DNA of 64,000 nt from CAYWRZ01 sp964460845 (GTDB lineage Bacteria > Bacteroidota > Bacteroidia > Flavobacteriales_D > UBA2798), in assembly GCA_964460845.1 (NCBI GenBank), contig CAYWRZ010000014.1, positions 18,036-82,035 of the forward strand, given 5' to 3'. The notes below the pieces were generated by a model. The model saw nothing but the letters and a program-made list of their open reading frames with translations. It searched no databases and was not told the DNA's origin. Numbering within the stretch: position 1 is the first letter of the stretch; every line of letters begins with the position of its first letter. The translations under genes were made by a program, and so were the position numbers. Of this stretch, positions 9,570 to 17,821 are shown in pieces.

Positions 9570-10342
9570 TCACTACCGATACTATACCCCGCAGCGACAC
9601 CCCTTTTCACCTCTCTGGTAAAACGATACTGGTTACCGGCGCCACTTCGGGCATCGGTATGCAAACGGTGAAAAGCATTATCGCTATGGGTGGAAAAGTG
9701 CTGGTAGCGGGACGAAATCCGGAAAAGCTCGGCCAGGTGGCCGATACCTGCGGCTCGGCTGTGATTCAGCAATTGCTTTGCGATTTTACGCAGGAAGCCC
9801 AAATCCGTGATCTGGCCGCGCAGGCTAAGCCTATCGACGGACTGGTGCATTGCGCCGGCTTAGTGACCCCTTATCCCATTCGTTATCTTTCTTTTCAAAA
9901 GATGGACGAAACCATGCACCTTAATTTTTACTCGGCTTTTTCGCTGGTGGCGCAGCTCGATCAGAAAAAAAAGCTGTTGCAAGGCGCTTCGCTGGTATTC
10001 ATTTCCTCCATTTCGGCCCGGCATCCGCACAAAGGCGGATCGGCTTACGGGGCTTCTAAAGCGGCACTCGAATCCTTTTCGAAGGTAGTGGCGTTGGAAT
10101 ATGCGCATCGCGGAATCCGATCCAACTGCATCCTTCCGGCTATGGTACATACACCTTTGTACGAAAAAGCTTCGGAAGAGGCAGGACACGACTCCATGCA
10201 GGCGCATATCGAAAAATATCCGCTGGGCATAGGTCAGCCCGAAGATGTGGCCAACGCGGCTGTGTATCTGCTTTCGCCGGCGTCGCGCTGGATGACCGGG
10301 TCGGAGATTACACTCGATGGGGGCTGTTTGCTGGGATACTGA
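9566..10342 (+). CDS. SDR-family oxidoreductase, FabG-like
   Basis: A 258-residue short-chain dehydrogenase/reductase. The Rossmann nucleotide motif VTGATSGIG lies near residue 24, the catalytic Ser in ISSISA, and Tyr/Lys in YGASK; the C-terminal GSEITLDGG is typical of FabG-like reductases. It overlaps the preceding KAS III gene by four bases, so its likely substrate is the beta-ketoacyl chain made there on the ACP at 8275. NADPH preference is expected but not proven from the sequence. A sugar or other ketone substrate is the main alternative. Confidence 0.92.
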   Translation: MITTDTIPRSDTPFHLSGKTILVTGATSGIGMQTVKSIIAMGGKVLVAGRNPEKLGQVADTCGSAVIQQLLCDFTQEAQIRDLAAQAKPIDGLVHCAGLVTPYPIRYLSFQKMDETMHLNFYSAFSLVAQLDQKKKLLQGASLVFISSISARHPHKGGSAYGASKAALESFSKVVALEYAHRGIRSNCILPAMVHTPLYEKASEEAGHDSMQAHIEKYPLGIGQPEDVANAAVYLLSPASRWMTGSEITLDGGCLLGY

Positions 10343-10380
10343 CCGTTCGGGTTTACACGCACTAACGCATTACTGGAATT

Positions 10381-11013
10381 ATGATCATCGAACAATACGG
10401 TATAAAGTTAAAACGACTCACGCATGCCGATATTGAGCAGGTACGCCGCTGGCGTAACCATCCCGAGATCCGGAAAAATATGGCCTTTAAAAGGTATATT
10501 ACCCGGAAAATGCAGGAAGCCTGGTTCGAGTCGATCGACAACAAATACAACTATTATTTTATTATCGAATACGAAGGACAGCAGGTGGGCGTGCTCAACA
10601 GCAAAAATGTCAATGTAAAAGACGGCTACGGCGAAGGTGGAATTTTTATCTGGGAACAGGCATTACACGCTACTTTTGTACCTACGCTGGCTTCTTTCCT
10701 GATGCTCGACGCTTCTTTCAACCGGCTCCAGCTTTTCGATAAGTCGTATATCCGGATTTTACCGCAAAACACGAAGGTTATTGCCTACAATCGTTTGCTG
10801 GGCTACACAGAGGTTCCTTACCAGGAGAAAAGCCGGAATCGTCTTTACGTGCTTACCCGCGAGGCGTTTAACCGTCGGAAAATCCAGTTGGAGAAAACCC
10901 TGGTGGCGCTCTCGGGTGGGAAGTCCGAATTCCGGATCAGCGGAAAGCCTTCCGAAAAAAATCTTGATGAAATTAACCTGATACTGGCACGTCATGGCGA
11001 AAGAGAGCGATAG
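10381..11013 (+). CDS. GNAT-family N-acyltransferase
   Basis: A 210-residue protein. The N-terminal part (KRLTHADIEQVRRWRNHPEI, then IIEYEGQQVGVLN) is typical of RimJ/WbdQ-like GNAT enzymes, which move an acyl group from CoA or ACP to an amine. A region near residues 110-140 (PQNTKVIAYNRLLGY) matches the usual late helix and strand. In an ACP/KAS III context it could acylate an amino sugar with the chain built next door. The last 45 residues look like an extension, and the stop lies inside the start of the following gene (20-base overlap). Confidence 0.82.
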   Translation: MIIEQYGIKLKRLTHADIEQVRRWRNHPEIRKNMAFKRYITRKMQEAWFESIDNKYNYYFIIEYEGQQVGVLNSKNVNVKDGYGEGGIFIWEQALHATFVPTLASFLMLDASFNRLQLFDKSYIRILPQNTKVIAYNRLLGYTEVPYQEKSRNRLYVLTREAFNRRKIQLEKTLVALSGGKSEFRISGKPSEKNLDEINLILARHGERER

Positions 11014-11872
11014 GATAACAGACTTATCCGCAGTCATGAAAATCCCGGAAGTAAGCACCTTCTTACACCGTGGAATGTCGCTCTTTGTACCCAATACCGA
11101 AAAATACAAAAGCTGGATAGGGTTTAATTACGATCGTCAGGGCTGTACAGGCATAAAGTTTTATTTTACCTGGTACCGCGATCTTGCTCCCGATTTTTTG
11201 AAGCAAATGCTGCCTCCTCAGGCGGTAGAAGATTTTTTGACCTCCTATTCCGAACGGCATATCCCTTCGATACTGCATTCGTACGAATACGGTAGCGGAT
11301 ATACGCTCGGATTGAAAATAGATGCGAAACACCGCATCACCCGCGCTTTTGTCTATAATTTACCGCTCGGTGAAGAAGATTACGGCTTGCTGGCACAGCG
11401 TGGAATACATCCTGATTCGCTTTTGTCGTATAAAGGTGTTTACCACCATTATTCCGAAACGGATGCTTATCGTAAAACGTATTATTATCTCAATGGGGTA
11501 GAAGCCGGTAAAAAACTGATCGACCTTTTCCATTTTTCTATCGGGAAAGAACCGTTTGTGCCGGTAATCGAGTACGGATTGGGAACGGGGTTTTATGCCG
11601 AATCGCCTGCCGACGATGCCAAAATTATTTTGCTCGGCAATTACGAAGCGGTGTGGAACGCTTATCGCGAGTCGGGAATTTTGTTCGGCTCGCTGCAGCA
11701 CGATGCCGAAGTCTTGTCGCGACGATACGGACTGTCTTGTATGTGTCCGGCGGTATATGCAAACGGACAGATACAGTCTTTCTACCTTTGCGACATGGCC
11801 GATACACCTCACCTGCATACGCTTGAGAAAATAGCAGAGCGCGAAAATCAACTCAAACTCAACACGGAATGA
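10994..11872 (+). CDS. Unrecognised protein, tandem family member 1
   Basis: I do not recognise the family. The 292-residue product has no signal peptide or membrane segment. It contains repeated short pairs of beta-like stretches between helices: IGFNYDRQ with GIKFYFTWY, GYTLGLKI with ITRAFVYNL, KTYYYLNG, and EPFVPVIEYGLG. The first two align with matching stretches in the 11869 and 12845 products, so the three genes are a tandem family. The pattern of alternating helices and Lys/Tyr-bearing strands recalls the alpha-beta-beta-alpha barrel of soluble aromatic prenyltransferases (NphB/CloQ type); that is a weak structural guess. It overlaps its neighbours at both ends. Confidence 0.8.
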   Translation: MAKESDRITDLSAVMKIPEVSTFLHRGMSLFVPNTEKYKSWIGFNYDRQGCTGIKFYFTWYRDLAPDFLKQMLPPQAVEDFLTSYSERHIPSILHSYEYGSGYTLGLKIDAKHRITRAFVYNLPLGEEDYGLLAQRGIHPDSLLSYKGVYHHYSETDAYRKTYYYLNGVEAGKKLIDLFHFSIGKEPFVPVIEYGLGTGFYAESPADDAKIILLGNYEAVWNAYRESGILFGSLQHDAEVLSRRYGLSCMCPAVYANGQIQSFYLCDMADTPHLHTLEKIAERENQLKLNTE

Positions 11873-12795
11873 GCAGTACCTTGTCATTGACCAACGAAGG
11901 GAATTATTACGATGTGAATTTTTTTCAGTACTACCCTGAAAATACTCGTCCGTCTTCGCTTCCGTCGGCTTATCTTTTTGAAAAGGCACTTGCGTACCTG
12001 TTTACTCCCGACACTACGCTCGGAGAAATGGCCTGCGCGATTCAGCAGCAACAGGGCTTGAACCGTACTTTATGGGGAATACGCAATGAAAACGGGCGTT
12101 TTTCGACCGAATTTTATTTTTTTTATCCCCGGAAATTTCCGCAGAATGCCCTCGAAAACCTGGCTCCCGTTATTGATCCGTACCTCGAAAAGCCAGTTTC
12201 GGGTCAGCGTCTTAAAGAGGGATATTACCTTATTTCATTCAATCCTCAGGCCGGGAAAAAAGCCGATGGTATTAACGTGTATTACCCCGAGGTGGATGCG
12301 TCGCGTCCGGTGATTACGATAGCCGATACCGGATTTACCTTTAATACCGAAGATCCGGTGTTCTATTCCTACCTCTTTGATCCCGCTTCGGGAAGCTATA
12401 CGCTTACCAATACCTACCATACCTTTTTCGGCATACAGCAGACCAAAGCTATTCTCGACAAGATGTACGAAGCCTGTCGTGCATTTTTTCCGGATCAGGA
12501 TCCGCTTCGCGCCAATGCTTACCTTAGCTTGCCGTACCTGTACGAAGCGGGAAAAATGATCCACAGTTCGGCCGTCACCTGGAAACAGGGTGTAGTAGGC
12601 TTGTATTTTGTCGGACTTTCTTTCGCAAAATTTCTCCAGTTTTTAACCGAGCATGCTTATCCCTCCGAATATGTGGAAGCCTTGCGCGAGCGAGCCGCCG
12701 ATCTGCAGCACCTGCGGTACGATGTAGGTTTGGATTTCACCTTAGAAAAAGGCGAATTCAGCCTCAAAAAAACGGCCTTCTGGGGTACTTTTTAA
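11869..12795 (+). CDS. Unrecognised protein, tandem family member 2
   Basis: The 308-residue product starts within the stop of the previous gene (ATGA overlap) and looks cytosolic. Segments LWGIRNENG, STEFYFFYPRKFP, GYYLISFN and GINVYYPEVD occupy the same positions as the strand pairs of the 10994 and 12845 products, but identity is low, so this is the most diverged member. The C-terminal part has two further pairs (AVTWKQGVVGLYFVGLSF and VGLDFTLEKGEFSLKKTAF). No catalytic motif can be named. Coupling to its neighbours suggests a shared role, possibly as a multi-subunit or sequential enzyme set. Confidence 0.78.
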   Translation: MSSTLSLTNEGNYYDVNFFQYYPENTRPSSLPSAYLFEKALAYLFTPDTTLGEMACAIQQQQGLNRTLWGIRNENGRFSTEFYFFYPRKFPQNALENLAPVIDPYLEKPVSGQRLKEGYYLISFNPQAGKKADGINVYYPEVDASRPVITIADTGFTFNTEDPVFYSYLFDPASGSYTLTNTYHTFFGIQQTKAILDKMYEACRAFFPDQDPLRANAYLSLPYLYEAGKMIHSSAVTWKQGVVGLYFVGLSFAKFLQFLTEHAYPSEYVEALRERAADLQHLRYDVGLDFTLEKGEFSLKKTAFWGTF

Positions 12796-12814
12796 GGAAT
12801 TTCAAAAAAACAGC

Positions 12815-12829
12815 GGGCTGGTTCAGCCC
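12815..12829 (+). other. Short intergenic hairpin
   Basis: GGGCTG (12815-12820) pairs with CAGCCC (12824-12829) around a three-base loop, between tandem family members 2 and 3. There is no immediate T-run, so it is more likely an mRNA stability or attenuation element than a strong terminator. Confidence 0.35.
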
Positions 12830-12844
12830 CTCATTTTAGTAAAG

Positions 12845-13660
12845 ATGATCGATTTTACCGCACAATTTTATGCCATCTTGCAGCATCCCGAAGTAGTGCG
12901 GAGCGTGCAGCAGTTGCGAGCGGAACTGCGTATGGATGAGGGAGCCTCGACCTATTTTGGGGTAAATTATACCGATCAGGCCATTACTTCGGTAAAGCTT
13001 TATTTCGTATTTCAACAGCAGTTCCCACCCGAATCTTTGCTCGAAAAAAGGGCCGATCCGCTGATGCGCAAGCTCATTGCCGCGCATTGGAAACCCGCTT
13101 CTGCGGCAGAATATGTGCATCGCGGACTTACCTTCGGATTGAAGTGTTATCCTGCTGCCGACGGAGAAATAAGAATTTCGGACTATGTGTATTTCCGGAC
13201 AGACGAGTATGCCTGGGGAGAACCGGAGCAGCTTACACTTACTCCTTCAGATAGGGCGCTTCCCTGCGGACTTTGTGCCGAACAGGGCAGTCAGGAGTGG
13301 CACTACAAACGGTATTATTACCTCTATGACCCCGCTACAAAAGCGCAAGTACTGGAAGAATTCGGGCTTTCGGATAAAATACCCCGTTCGCTGCTCGATT
13401 TTGTGGAATATACCGAAAGCGCTACCGAACGAAAAATAAACCTGAATATAATAGAAAGTCACGCTGTGCTGAATCTGCTCAGGCAGGAAGATAATCCGCA
13501 TATTTTGGCATTGAGCGGCCATCTTTATGCGCAGCATCAGCTTTATGTCTGTGCGCCCGGCTACCGTCTTCACAGTCCGGTAAGGGCCTTGTATTATATG
13601 CCCGGAGCAGCCTTCGGTCAGGTGGGATACAAGCCGGATACATTGGCCCTGTTTTTTTGA
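12845..13660 (+). CDS. Unrecognised protein, tandem family member 3
   Basis: A 271-residue soluble protein, shorter than its two upstream relatives. FGVNYTDQ, SVKLYFVFQ, GLTFGLKC and ISDYVYFR align with the strand pairs of the 10994 product, and YKRYYYLYD matches its KTYYYLNG. Members 1 and 3 resemble each other more than either resembles member 2. The ATG at 12845 is preceded by a 49-base gap with a small hairpin. Function unknown; the same low-confidence structural comparison to alpha-beta-beta-alpha prenyltransferases applies. Confidence 0.78.
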   Translation: MIDFTAQFYAILQHPEVVRSVQQLRAELRMDEGASTYFGVNYTDQAITSVKLYFVFQQQFPPESLLEKRADPLMRKLIAAHWKPASAAEYVHRGLTFGLKCYPAADGEIRISDYVYFRTDEYAWGEPEQLTLTPSDRALPCGLCAEQGSQEWHYKRYYYLYDPATKAQVLEEFGLSDKIPRSLLDFVEYTESATERKINLNIIESHAVLNLLRQEDNPHILALSGHLYAQHQLYVCAPGYRLHSPVRALYYMPGAAFGQVGYKPDTLALFF

Positions 13661-13700
13661 TAAATTAGACGAATGAAAACACGTTTTTAAACTGACGAAT

Positions 13701-14282
13701 ATGTTTTACGACATCGAACACTTTCCGGTGCTTCAGCAGTTAAGAGCAAATGTGGATCGTATTGCAGAGGAATTGTACCGGGCCGATTCAGACCCGGTGG
13801 TTGCCGATTTTTTGTCGGAAACGCCCCAAGTGCCATACTACCGGCATGTAGAGTACTGGACCCGCGACGTGGGCATACACCCCGAGCAAATCGGTGATAC
13901 GCCGGCTTATGGGGGATCTATCGCGCTTCCCTTATACAAAAGAAATTTTCCGGTCAAAGATTACAATCCCGAAGCGGCTTTTCCTTTCCTGTTTCCACTG
14001 CAATTGCAAGTACCCGAATTGAATTTTTCCGCTTTTTTCAGGCTCCCACCCGAATCGGGCACACGAGAACATACCCATACCAGCCGTAACCTGATTTTTC
14101 ACCTCTGCCTTTCAGATGCCGACGGCATTTCGACACTGACCTGCGCAGGCGAACAACGCGCATTGGGCCGCAAGGGCGATTATGTCATTTTTGATTACTC
14201 AAAACCCCACTCTTCTTTTAACAAGGGGCGAAAAGACCGAATTAACCTTGTGTGCGATTTTGTGCCTCCCCCCGGGCTTTAA
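13701..14282 (+). CDS. Aspartyl/asparaginyl beta-hydroxylase-like Fe(II)/2-oxoglutarate oxygenase (copy 1)
   Basis: The 193-residue product has the core of the AspH family. An iron-binding His region (EHTHTSRNLIFHLCL) is followed by KGDYVIFDYSKPHSSFN, with the second His, and by the 2-oxoglutarate-binding Arg in RINLVCDF. The N-terminus MFYDIEHFPVL matches that of the 17806 product (MFYRIEQFPYL), showing the two are paralogues. Members of this family hydroxylate Asp/Asn side chains, free amino acids or lipid A acyl chains. Substrate here is unknown. It sits between the tandem family and the CDP-sugar genes. Confidence 0.82.
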   Translation: MFYDIEHFPVLQQLRANVDRIAEELYRADSDPVVADFLSETPQVPYYRHVEYWTRDVGIHPEQIGDTPAYGGSIALPLYKRNFPVKDYNPEAAFPFLFPLQLQVPELNFSAFFRLPPESGTREHTHTSRNLIFHLCLSDADGISTLTCAGEQRALGRKGDYVIFDYSKPHSSFNKGRKDRINLVCDFVPPPGL

Positions 14283-14354
14283 CCCGATTAATCCACGTTG
14301 GCCTGACTCTGCGCGGCGCATCACACATCCGATACTCACTTCTAACACGACATT

Positions 14355-15125
14355 ATGCAGGTTGTTATTCTGGCAGGGGGAGAAGGTTCCCGGCTCGGTG
14401 AAGAAACCCTACTTCGTCCGAAACCAATGATAGAAATAGGAGGTATGCCCATTCTATGGCATATCATGAAACTCTACTCGGCACACGGATTTAACCGCTT
14501 TATCTTGCTGTTAGGCTATAAAGGAGACGTGATAAAAGACTTTTTTACCCACTATTATCGCTACCGCAACGACATGACTATAAACCTCCGCGAAAATAGC
14601 ATCCGCTATCATACCGGCGATACCGAACCCTGGGAAGTGACGCTTGTCGATACAGGGCGCGAAACCCATACCGGAGGTAGAATTAAACGTGCAATGCCGT
14701 ATCTGCAAGGCGATCATTTCTTACTTACTTATGGAGACGGTGTATCGGATGTGGATATAAACCGTTTGCGCAATTTTCATCTCGAACATGGCCGCCTGCT
14801 CACCTTAACGGCAGTTATTCCCGAAGGCCGCTTTGGTCAGCTTCGTGTAGCAGAAAACAATAGCGTCAATTCTTTTAAGGAAAAACCACCCGGCGAAGGA
14901 TGGATTAACGGGGGCTTTTTCGTTTGCCACAAATCGGTGATAGACTACATTGCCGGCGATACCACTGTATTTGAAAAAGAACCTATGCAGCAATTGGCCG
15001 AACAGGGCGAGCTGATGGCTTATAAGCACGAAGGATTCTGGAAATGCATGGATACCCTGCGCGATAAAAAAGAACTGGAACAGCTCTGGCAGTCGGGCGA
15101 AGTGCCCTGGAAAACCTGGAATTAA
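14355..15125 (+). CDS. rfbF: Glucose-1-phosphate cytidylyltransferase
   Basis: This enzyme makes CDP-glucose from CTP and glucose 1-phosphate, the first step to CDP-3,6-dideoxyhexoses and other CDP-6-deoxy sugars. The 256-residue protein shows the nucleotidyltransferase signature ILAGGEGSRLGEET, the following RPKPMIEIGGMPILWHIMK, the metal-site segment YGDGVSDVD, and the family-specific WINGGFFVC and HEGFWKCMDT. The length fits RfbF. Its stop is followed directly by the dehydratase gene. Recognition is strong. Confidence 0.95.
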   Translation: MQVVILAGGEGSRLGEETLLRPKPMIEIGGMPILWHIMKLYSAHGFNRFILLLGYKGDVIKDFFTHYYRYRNDMTINLRENSIRYHTGDTEPWEVTLVDTGRETHTGGRIKRAMPYLQGDHFLLTYGDGVSDVDINRLRNFHLEHGRLLTLTAVIPEGRFGQLRVAENNSVNSFKEKPPGEGWINGGFFVCHKSVIDYIAGDTTVFEKEPMQQLAEQGELMAYKHEGFWKCMDTLRDKKELEQLWQSGEVPWKTWN

Positions 15126-16196
15126 ATGATTGCTTTGTTTGAAGAAGCCTATAAGGGTCGAAAAATTATAGTGACCGGTTCAGCCGGATTCAAAGGTGCC
15201 TGGCTTTGTTTTTGGCTAAAACAGTTGGGTGCTACGGTGAAAGGAGTAGATAGGATCAGTAATGGAACGCTTGGCGATATACTACGCATCGAACCGGTAT
15301 CTGAAGTAACTGACATCACCGATTTAACGGCACTCAGCCAAGTGATACAGCGTTTTGAACCCGATCTCATTTTTCACCTTGCTGCACAGCCTTTGGTAAG
15401 CGTATCGTACGAAAAGCCTTACGCCACATTTATGACGAATGTGCTGGGTACGCTTAATGTGCTGGAAGTATTCCGCAATACCGCCTCAGTGACCGGATTG
15501 GTGAATGTCACTTCCGACAAGGTTTACCGCAACGACGGAAAAACCCTGCTCACCGAAACCGATAGCCTGGGAGGCAGCGACCCCTACAGTGCCTCCAAAG
15601 CTTGTGCAGAATTGCTTACAAAAGCGTATTACGATTCTTTTTTTGCAAATGCGCGTCCGGTAGTCACAGCCCGGGCCGGTAATATTGTCGGGGGTGGCGA
15701 CTGGTCGCGCGATCGGCTGCTGCCCGATTTGTTTAGGGCGCTTTCCGCAGGCGAAACTTTTGCCGTCCGAAATCAGGAAGCGGTAAGGCCCTGGCAGCAT
15801 GTGTTTGACGCACTGTCGGGTTATCTTCTGCTCGGAAGCGAAATGCTTCGGCAAAAGAAAACGCTTTCGGGAGCCTGGAATTTTGGCCCCGAGCAGCAGG
15901 GAATAACGGTGGGAGAGGTAATAGAAGAAGTTTACAGGTATTGGCCACCTGTTCAGCCTGTCGCACAAGTTTCTCCTTCATTTGCCGAACATCAGGTACT
16001 GAAAATAGACGCGTCTAAAGCCCTTACGCTGGGCTGGAAATCGATATGGCCACTGCGGCAAACGCTACACCATACCACCGCGTGGTACAGGGAGTATTAC
16101 CGCGATGGGAGCGATATGTACGAGGTAAGCCTTGCTTCGTTAAACCGATATGTGCAGGATGCAAGACAAATGGGGCTTGCCTGGGCATCGTCATAA
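15126..16196 (+). CDS. rfbG: CDP-glucose 4,6-dehydratase
   Basis: The 356-residue extended SDR enzyme converts CDP-glucose to CDP-4-keto-6-deoxyglucose. Visible motifs: NAD-binding VTGSAGFKGAWL near residue 17, FHLAAQPLV, the Thr/Ser-Asp-Lys segment VTSDKVY, the catalytic YSASKACAE, and GNIVGGGDWS. It starts right after the rfbF stop. Later enzymes of the ascarylose/abequose route (a 3-dehydrase, ddhD-type reductase or epimerase) are absent nearby, so the keto sugar is either used by a different route here or finished elsewhere. Confidence 0.95.
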   Translation: MIALFEEAYKGRKIIVTGSAGFKGAWLCFWLKQLGATVKGVDRISNGTLGDILRIEPVSEVTDITDLTALSQVIQRFEPDLIFHLAAQPLVSVSYEKPYATFMTNVLGTLNVLEVFRNTASVTGLVNVTSDKVYRNDGKTLLTETDSLGGSDPYSASKACAELLTKAYYDSFFANARPVVTARAGNIVGGGDWSRDRLLPDLFRALSAGETFAVRNQEAVRPWQHVFDALSGYLLLGSEMLRQKKTLSGAWNFGPEQQGITVGEVIEEVYRYWPPVQPVAQVSPSFAEHQVLKIDASKALTLGWKSIWPLRQTLHHTTAWYREYYRDGSDMYEVSLASLNRYVQDARQMGLAWASS

Positions 16197-16207
16197 ACAC
16201 AAGAGCC

Positions 16208-16906
16208 ATGAGCAAAGCCGAAGAAGTATTACAAGCCGTTAACCCTCCCGAAACGCTGAACAGTTTTGAGGAAGTGGAGCAGATGCTGCGCGATGAAAAC
16301 ACGCTTACCTTATGCCTGAGCGACAGCTTTCATTTTGTTAGCAAAGCGATCGATACACTGATAGCGGAAGAAATACCCGGCGATATCTTGCTGGCAGGTG
16401 TATGGCGAGGCGGACTGGCCGCTTATCTTCAGGCGCTGCTGCTCGAAAAAAAACAGTTGCACCGCAGGCTTTTTTTGGCCGATACCTTTACCGGTTTTTT
16501 GCCGGTAGCCGAAACCTATCCCAAAGATCGGAAGATGCTGGAGCTTTTTTCGACATTTACACCGAGTCCTATCAGTCGAAAAGGAGTGGAATCGGTTTTT
16601 ATACGTTTTGACTTGCCGCTCGAAAATGTGGTCTTCCTTGAAGGAGATATCGCCGTAACGTCGAAAAATGCGGAATATCCGCTGGCGATGCTGCTGATCG
16701 ATGTGGATTTTTACACGCCTACGTATAATAGTCTTGAAAATTTGTACCCTAATGTGCAGCCCGGAGGATTCGTATATGTGGACGATTACCATGCAGAGGT
16801 GTACGAATGTAAGGAAGCGGTAACCGAATTCAGGAAGCTGCACCACATTCACGAAGAAATACAAAGGATAAGCCGTTATGCGGTATATTGGAAAAAACAA
16901 GTGTAG
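16208..16906 (+). CDS. TylF/MycF-family O-methyltransferase
   Basis: A 232-residue SAM-dependent enzyme. The SAM-binding loop is GVWRGGLAAYLQ, followed by LFLADTFTGF, and the metal-binding acidic residues lie in LLIDVDFYTPTYNSLEN and PGGFVYVDDYH, all typical of macrocin-type sugar O-methyltransferases. The ATG at 16208 was chosen because it follows the rfbG stop by 11 bases; an upstream in-frame start at 16046 would overlap rfbG by 150 bases. In a CDP-sugar context it probably methylates a hydroxyl of a deoxy sugar. Confidence 0.88.
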   Translation: MSKAEEVLQAVNPPETLNSFEEVEQMLRDENTLTLCLSDSFHFVSKAIDTLIAEEIPGDILLAGVWRGGLAAYLQALLLEKKQLHRRLFLADTFTGFLPVAETYPKDRKMLELFSTFTPSPISRKGVESVFIRFDLPLENVVFLEGDIAVTSKNAEYPLAMLLIDVDFYTPTYNSLENLYPNVQPGGFVYVDDYHAEVYECKEAVTEFRKLHHIHEEIQRISRYAVYWKKQV

Positions 16907-16912
16907 CTGGAA

Positions 16913-17821
16913 ATGAAAAACAGGGCAAGGGCTGAGTTTGAAGTACCCGTGGTGCTGTTTGTGTACCGGCGTCCGGCGCATACGCAAAAGGTATTCGAAG
17001 CGCTGTCGCGCTGTCGCCCTGCCCGTTTGTATGTATTTGCCAACGGTCCGCAGGATCCCTCCGAAGAAGCCCTTTGTATAGAAACACAGCGTATTTTCGA
17101 CGCTATCGACTGGGAATGCGAGTTGATTACCGATTTCCTGCCTCGTAATATCGGTTTGTCGCCCCGGATAATCAGCGGTCTGAATCGCGTGTTTGAGACC
17201 GAAACCCAAGCCATTATTCTGGAAGACGATTGTGTGCCTTCGCCCGCCTTTTTTGAGTTTTCCCGAAATTTATTACAGCACTATGCCCACGATGAGCAGG
17301 TGATGCACCTCAACGGCACCAATATTATTCAGGATCATCCGCTCTTACAGGACTATCCGCACAGCTACTTTTTTGTACCGCATTCGTTGCCTTCGTGGGG
17401 ATGGGCTACCTGGCGCCGTGCCTGGCAAAAATTTAATTTGCAGCAAGATACCTGGGAACGGTATAAAAAACAGCTTTTCATTAAATTTAAGCAGCCGCAT
17501 TTTCAGCAGTGGACGGCTGTATTTCGTTTTCATCGCGATGTGTATCCGCTTTGGGATGTGCAATGGTGCCTCGATATATGGCGTAATCAGGGCTTGGTGG
17601 TGGTACCCCGGTCAAATTTGGTAAGCAATATAGGGTACGACGAAAATGCAACATTTACCCGTGCCGAAGCAAGTAAATATGCCAATTTACAGGTCGCGGT
17701 TGCCGCTGAAAATAAACCTCTTATTCATCCGCCCTTTAAAATGTATTGGGAAAAAAGTTCCCTGTACGAAGATGAACTGATTCACTTTTTAAAAGAATGT
17801 CGCCCATGTTTTACCGCATAG
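16913..17821 (+). CDS. HlpA-like glycosyltransferase (GT-A fold)
   Basis: The 302-residue product begins with PVVLFVYRRPAHTQKVFEAL, then shows FANGPQD and the acidic metal-binding stretch ILEDDCVPSPAFFEFSRNLL, followed by SWGWATWRRAWQ. This pattern is that of the family often annotated as hemolytic protein HlpA-like glycosyltransferases in surface-polysaccharide loci. It follows the methyltransferase by 6 bases and its end overlaps the next gene. It is a soluble transferase and may attach the 6-deoxy sugar. Donor and acceptor are not readable from sequence. Confidence 0.85.
   Translation: MKNRARAEFEVPVVLFVYRRPAHTQKVFEALSRCRPARLYVFANGPQDPSEEALCIETQRIFDAIDWECELITDFLPRNIGLSPRIISGLNRVFETETQAIILEDDCVPSPAFFEFSRNLLQHYAHDEQVMHLNGTNIIQDHPLLQDYPHSYFFVPHSLPSWGWATWRRAWQKFNLQQDTWERYKKQLFIKFKQPHFQQWTAVFRFHRDVYPLWDVQWCLDIWRNQGLVVVPRSNLVSNIGYDENATFTRAEASKYANLQVAVAAENKPLIHPPFKMYWEKSSLYEDELIHFLKECRPCFTA

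Noticed and set aside
6008..10342. Flexirubin, aryl polyene or dialkylresorcinol cluster
   Set aside because: Two KAS III genes and an ACP are shared with such clusters, but no KAS II pair, dehydratase, aromatase or ammonia-lyase gene is present.
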